Below are positions 6,459 through 8,330 of a stretch of DNA of 8,330 nucleotides, one piece after another; within the stretch, counting starts at the first letter, position 1, and each line of letters opens with the position of its first letter. The DNA is from Bacteroidales bacterium (GTDB lineage Bacteria; Bacteroidota; Bacteroidia; Bacteroidales; UBA932): contig JAFROA010000435.1 of NCBI GenBank assembly GCA_017429885.1, forward strand, positions 1 through 8,330, given 5' to 3'. The notes under the pieces are model-generated. The model saw only the letters and a program-made list of their open reading frames with translations. It was not told the origin of the DNA and did no database searches. The position numbers were made by a program, and so were the translations under genes.

Positions 6459-8330
6459 ATGCGTCAAAGATACCTTTTATCCCTATTATTAGCCTTTTTT
6501 GCCCAAATAGTTCTTCCCGCTCAAACTTACAGACTTGATGTAGGTCTCGGTAAGACAGGGGTGCCGATCAGTTCTACCCAGTACGGGATATTCTTCGAGG
6601 ACATCAATTTCGCGGCTGACGGCGGACTATACGCCGAGCTCGTGAAGAACCGCTCTTTCGAGTTTCCTTCCAATCCTCTTCAGGGTTGGAAGGTTTTCGG
6701 GAAAGTGGAGGTCTTCAATGATGGACCGTTCGACCGGAATCCTCATTATGTCAGGCTTTCTGACCCTGGCCATCCGCACAGGTGGACCGGGATTGAGAAT
6801 GATGGATTCTTCGGGATCGGGGTCCATGGAGGTGAGGAATACCGGTTCAGCGTATGGGCGAGAGTCCCAGAGGGAGGCTCCTCTAAACTTAATGTTGAGT
6901 TGTCTGACCCTGCGTCGATGGAAGAGGATCATGCTCTTTGTGACGCGGAATTGGCTGTCTCAGGAACTGAGTGGAAACAATACGAATTGATCCTAAAGCC
7001 TTCCAAAACACTAGACAAGGCCGTTTTGCGATTATTCCTTGATGGTGGCAGGCTTGCCACGGACCTTGAGCATGTGTCACTCTTCCCGGTTGACACATGG
7101 AATGGGCATCGCAACGGCATGAGAAAGGATCTGGCGCAGGCTTTGGCCGATCTCCATCCAGGAATATTCCGTTTCCCCGGAGGCTGCATAGTGGAGGGAA
7201 CAGAGGTCTCCAGCCGCTACAATTGGAAGAACTCGGTCGGCCCTGTTGAGAACCGTCCCCTCAACTCCAACCGTTGGCAGTATTGTTTCCCTTATCGCCT
7301 TTACCCGGATTATCACCAGAGCTACGGACTCGGTTTTTATGAGTTCTTCCTCCTCTCTGAGGAGATCGGTAGTGAGCCATTGCCTGTTTTGAGTTGTGGT
7401 CTGGCCTGCCAGTTCCAGAATGACGGTGATGACGCCCATATTCCCGTGGATCGCCTTCAGCCGTACATTCAGGACGCTCTTGACTTGATTGAGTTCGCCA
7501 ATGGGCCGGCCACTTCGGAATGGGGGAGTGTCAGGGCTGGAATGGGACATCCGAAGCCGTTCAATCTCAAATATATAGCCATCGGTAATGAGCAATGGGG
7601 GGAATTGTACACCCAGAGGTTGGAACCGTTTGTGAAGGCTATCCGGGCGGCATATCCTGAGATAAAGATAATCGGCTCCAGCGGTCCTGGTTCGGAGGGA
7701 GAGCAGTTTGATTTCCTATGGCCTGAGATGAGGCGCATTGGGGTGGATCTGGTTGACGAGCATTTCTACCGTCCATACGAGTGGTTCCTTTCCCAGGGAG
7801 CGCGCTATGACAACTATGACCGCAAAGGCCCGAAGGTGTTTGCCGGTGAGTATGCGTGCCATGCGAGAGGAGCGAAATGGAACCATGCCTACGCAGCCCT
7901 TCTGGAGGCCGCTTTCATGACTGGAATAGAGCGTAACGCCGATGTTGTCCAGATGGCCACATACGCCCCGTTGTTCGCTCATGTTGAGGGTTGGCAGTGG
8001 AGGCCGGACCTTATCTGGTTTGACAATCTTCGTTCTTTCAGGACCGTCAGTTGGCAGGTTCAGAGCCTATATGGACGTTTTAAGGGACGGAACACATTGT
8101 CTTTGAAGATGTCAGACGCTAATGTGACTGGTGCCGATGGTCAAGGGGGACTTTTCGCCAGTGCCGTTTCAGATGGCTCCAAGATCTATGTCAAGGTGGC
8201 CAACACGTCTGAGGAACCGCGGGAAGTTGTCCTTAATTTCACTGGTCTTAAGAAGAAAGATCTAGTGAAAGCTGTCGAGGGTGTCCGGTTGGACTGCTCG
8301 GACAGGATGGTGGAGAACAGCCTGGATGAT
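6459..8330 (+). CDS. Secreted GH51 alpha-L-arabinofuranosidase, 3'-truncated by window edge
   Basis: The frame is open for 624 codons from ATG 6459 to the last base with no stop, so the gene continues beyond the window. The product removes arabinofuranosyl side groups from arabinan, arabinoxylan or similar glycans by a retaining mechanism. An N-terminal Sec signal peptide is clear (RQR, then a hydrophobic stretch, probable cleavage near residues 21-22). There is no lipobox Cys, so a periplasmic location is likely. FFEDINFAADGGLYAELVKNR (from about 50) starts the GH51 barrel. Residues of about 70-210 form a beta-rich segment resembling a CBM4/9-type module. FRFPGGC (238-243), GNEQWG with acid/base Glu378 and FAGEYAC with nucleophile Glu464 are present. 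The C-terminal beta domain begins near 510. Family members of this type are usually about 640-660 residues, so little is missing. Its neighbours are biosynthetic, so the polysaccharide target cannot be read from context. Confidence 0.92.
   Translation, partial: MRQRYLLSLLLAFFAQIVLPAQTYRLDVGLGKTGVPISSTQYGIFFEDINFAADGGLYAELVKNRSFEFPSNPLQGWKVFGKVEVFNDGPFDRNPHYVRLSDPGHPHRWTGIENDGFFGIGVHGGEEYRFSVWARVPEGGSSKLNVELSDPASMEEDHALCDAELAVSGTEWKQYELILKPSKTLDKAVLRLFLDGGRLATDLEHVSLFPVDTWNGHRNGMRKDLAQALADLHPGIFRFPGGCIVEGTEVSSRYNWKNSVGPVENRPLNSNRWQYCFPYRLYPDYHQSYGLGFYEFFLLSEEIGSEPLPVLSCGLACQFQNDGDDAHIPVDRLQPYIQDALDLIEFANGPATSEWGSVRAGMGHPKPFNLKYIAIGNEQWGELYTQRLEPFVKAIRAAYPEIKIIGSSGPGSEGEQFDFLWPEMRRIGVDLVDEHFYRPYEWFLSQGARYDNYDRKGPKVFAGEYACHARGAKWNHAYAALLEAAFMTGIERNADVVQMATYAPLFAHVEGWQWRPDLIWFDNLRSFRTVSWQVQSLYGRFKGRNTLSLKMSDANVTGADGQGGLFASAVSDGSKIYVKVANTSEEPREVVLNFTGLKKKDLVKAVEGVRLDCSDRMVENSLDD

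Noticed and set aside
7077..7595. A 172-codon open frame on the minus strand.
   Set aside because: It lies entirely antisense to the GH51 gene, whose family motifs lie on the + strand across this region (FRFPGGC, GNEQWG); no domain is seen.

Overview
The window looks like chromosomal DNA from a member of the Bacteroidota, most likely the order Bacteroidales. The signs are Bacteroidetes-type proteins throughout, starts without clear Shine-Dalgarno sequences, promoter candidates resembling the TAnnTTTG class, and a secreted GH51 arabinofuranosidase of the kind common in gut Bacteroidales. This placement is an inference from gene content. All convincing genes are on the + strand.

Layout: (1) positions 1-647 hold the 3' part of a nitrilase-superfamily amidohydrolase of the omega-amidase/YafV type, cut by the window edge at its catalytic Glu. 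(2) Positions 648-881 are a regulatory leader with no long gene. It contains a candidate promoter, a perfect 15-nt inverted repeat, a 17-codon leader ORF with 7 Leu and 3 Ile codons (726-779), and a strong intrinsic terminator (822-861) directly upstream of leuA. A competing antiterminator pairing can also be drawn. (3) Positions 882-6423 are a compact leucine operon, leuA-leuC-leuD-leuB-ilvE, whose genes are 5 nt apart or overlap. (4) Positions 6459-8330 hold a large secreted GH51 alpha-L-arabinofuranosidase with an N-terminal carbohydrate-binding-like domain. It runs off the right edge with no stop codon and probably has its own promoter.

The operon encodes every step from 2-ketoisovalerate to leucine. 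LeuA condenses 2-ketoisovalerate with acetyl-CoA, LeuCD isomerises 2- to 3-isopropylmalate, LeuB oxidises and decarboxylates it to 2-ketoisocaproate, and IlvE transaminates that to leucine. The common ilv genes (ilvBN, ilvC, ilvD) are not in the window.

The most interesting element is the leader. Its parts match classical ribosome-mediated transcription attenuation: a Leu-rich leader peptide whose last codons form strand 1, then strands 2, 3 and 4, a U-tract, and leuA 20 nt later. This would be leucine-sensing attenuation in a phylum where such control is, to my knowledge, much less studied than in Proteobacteria.
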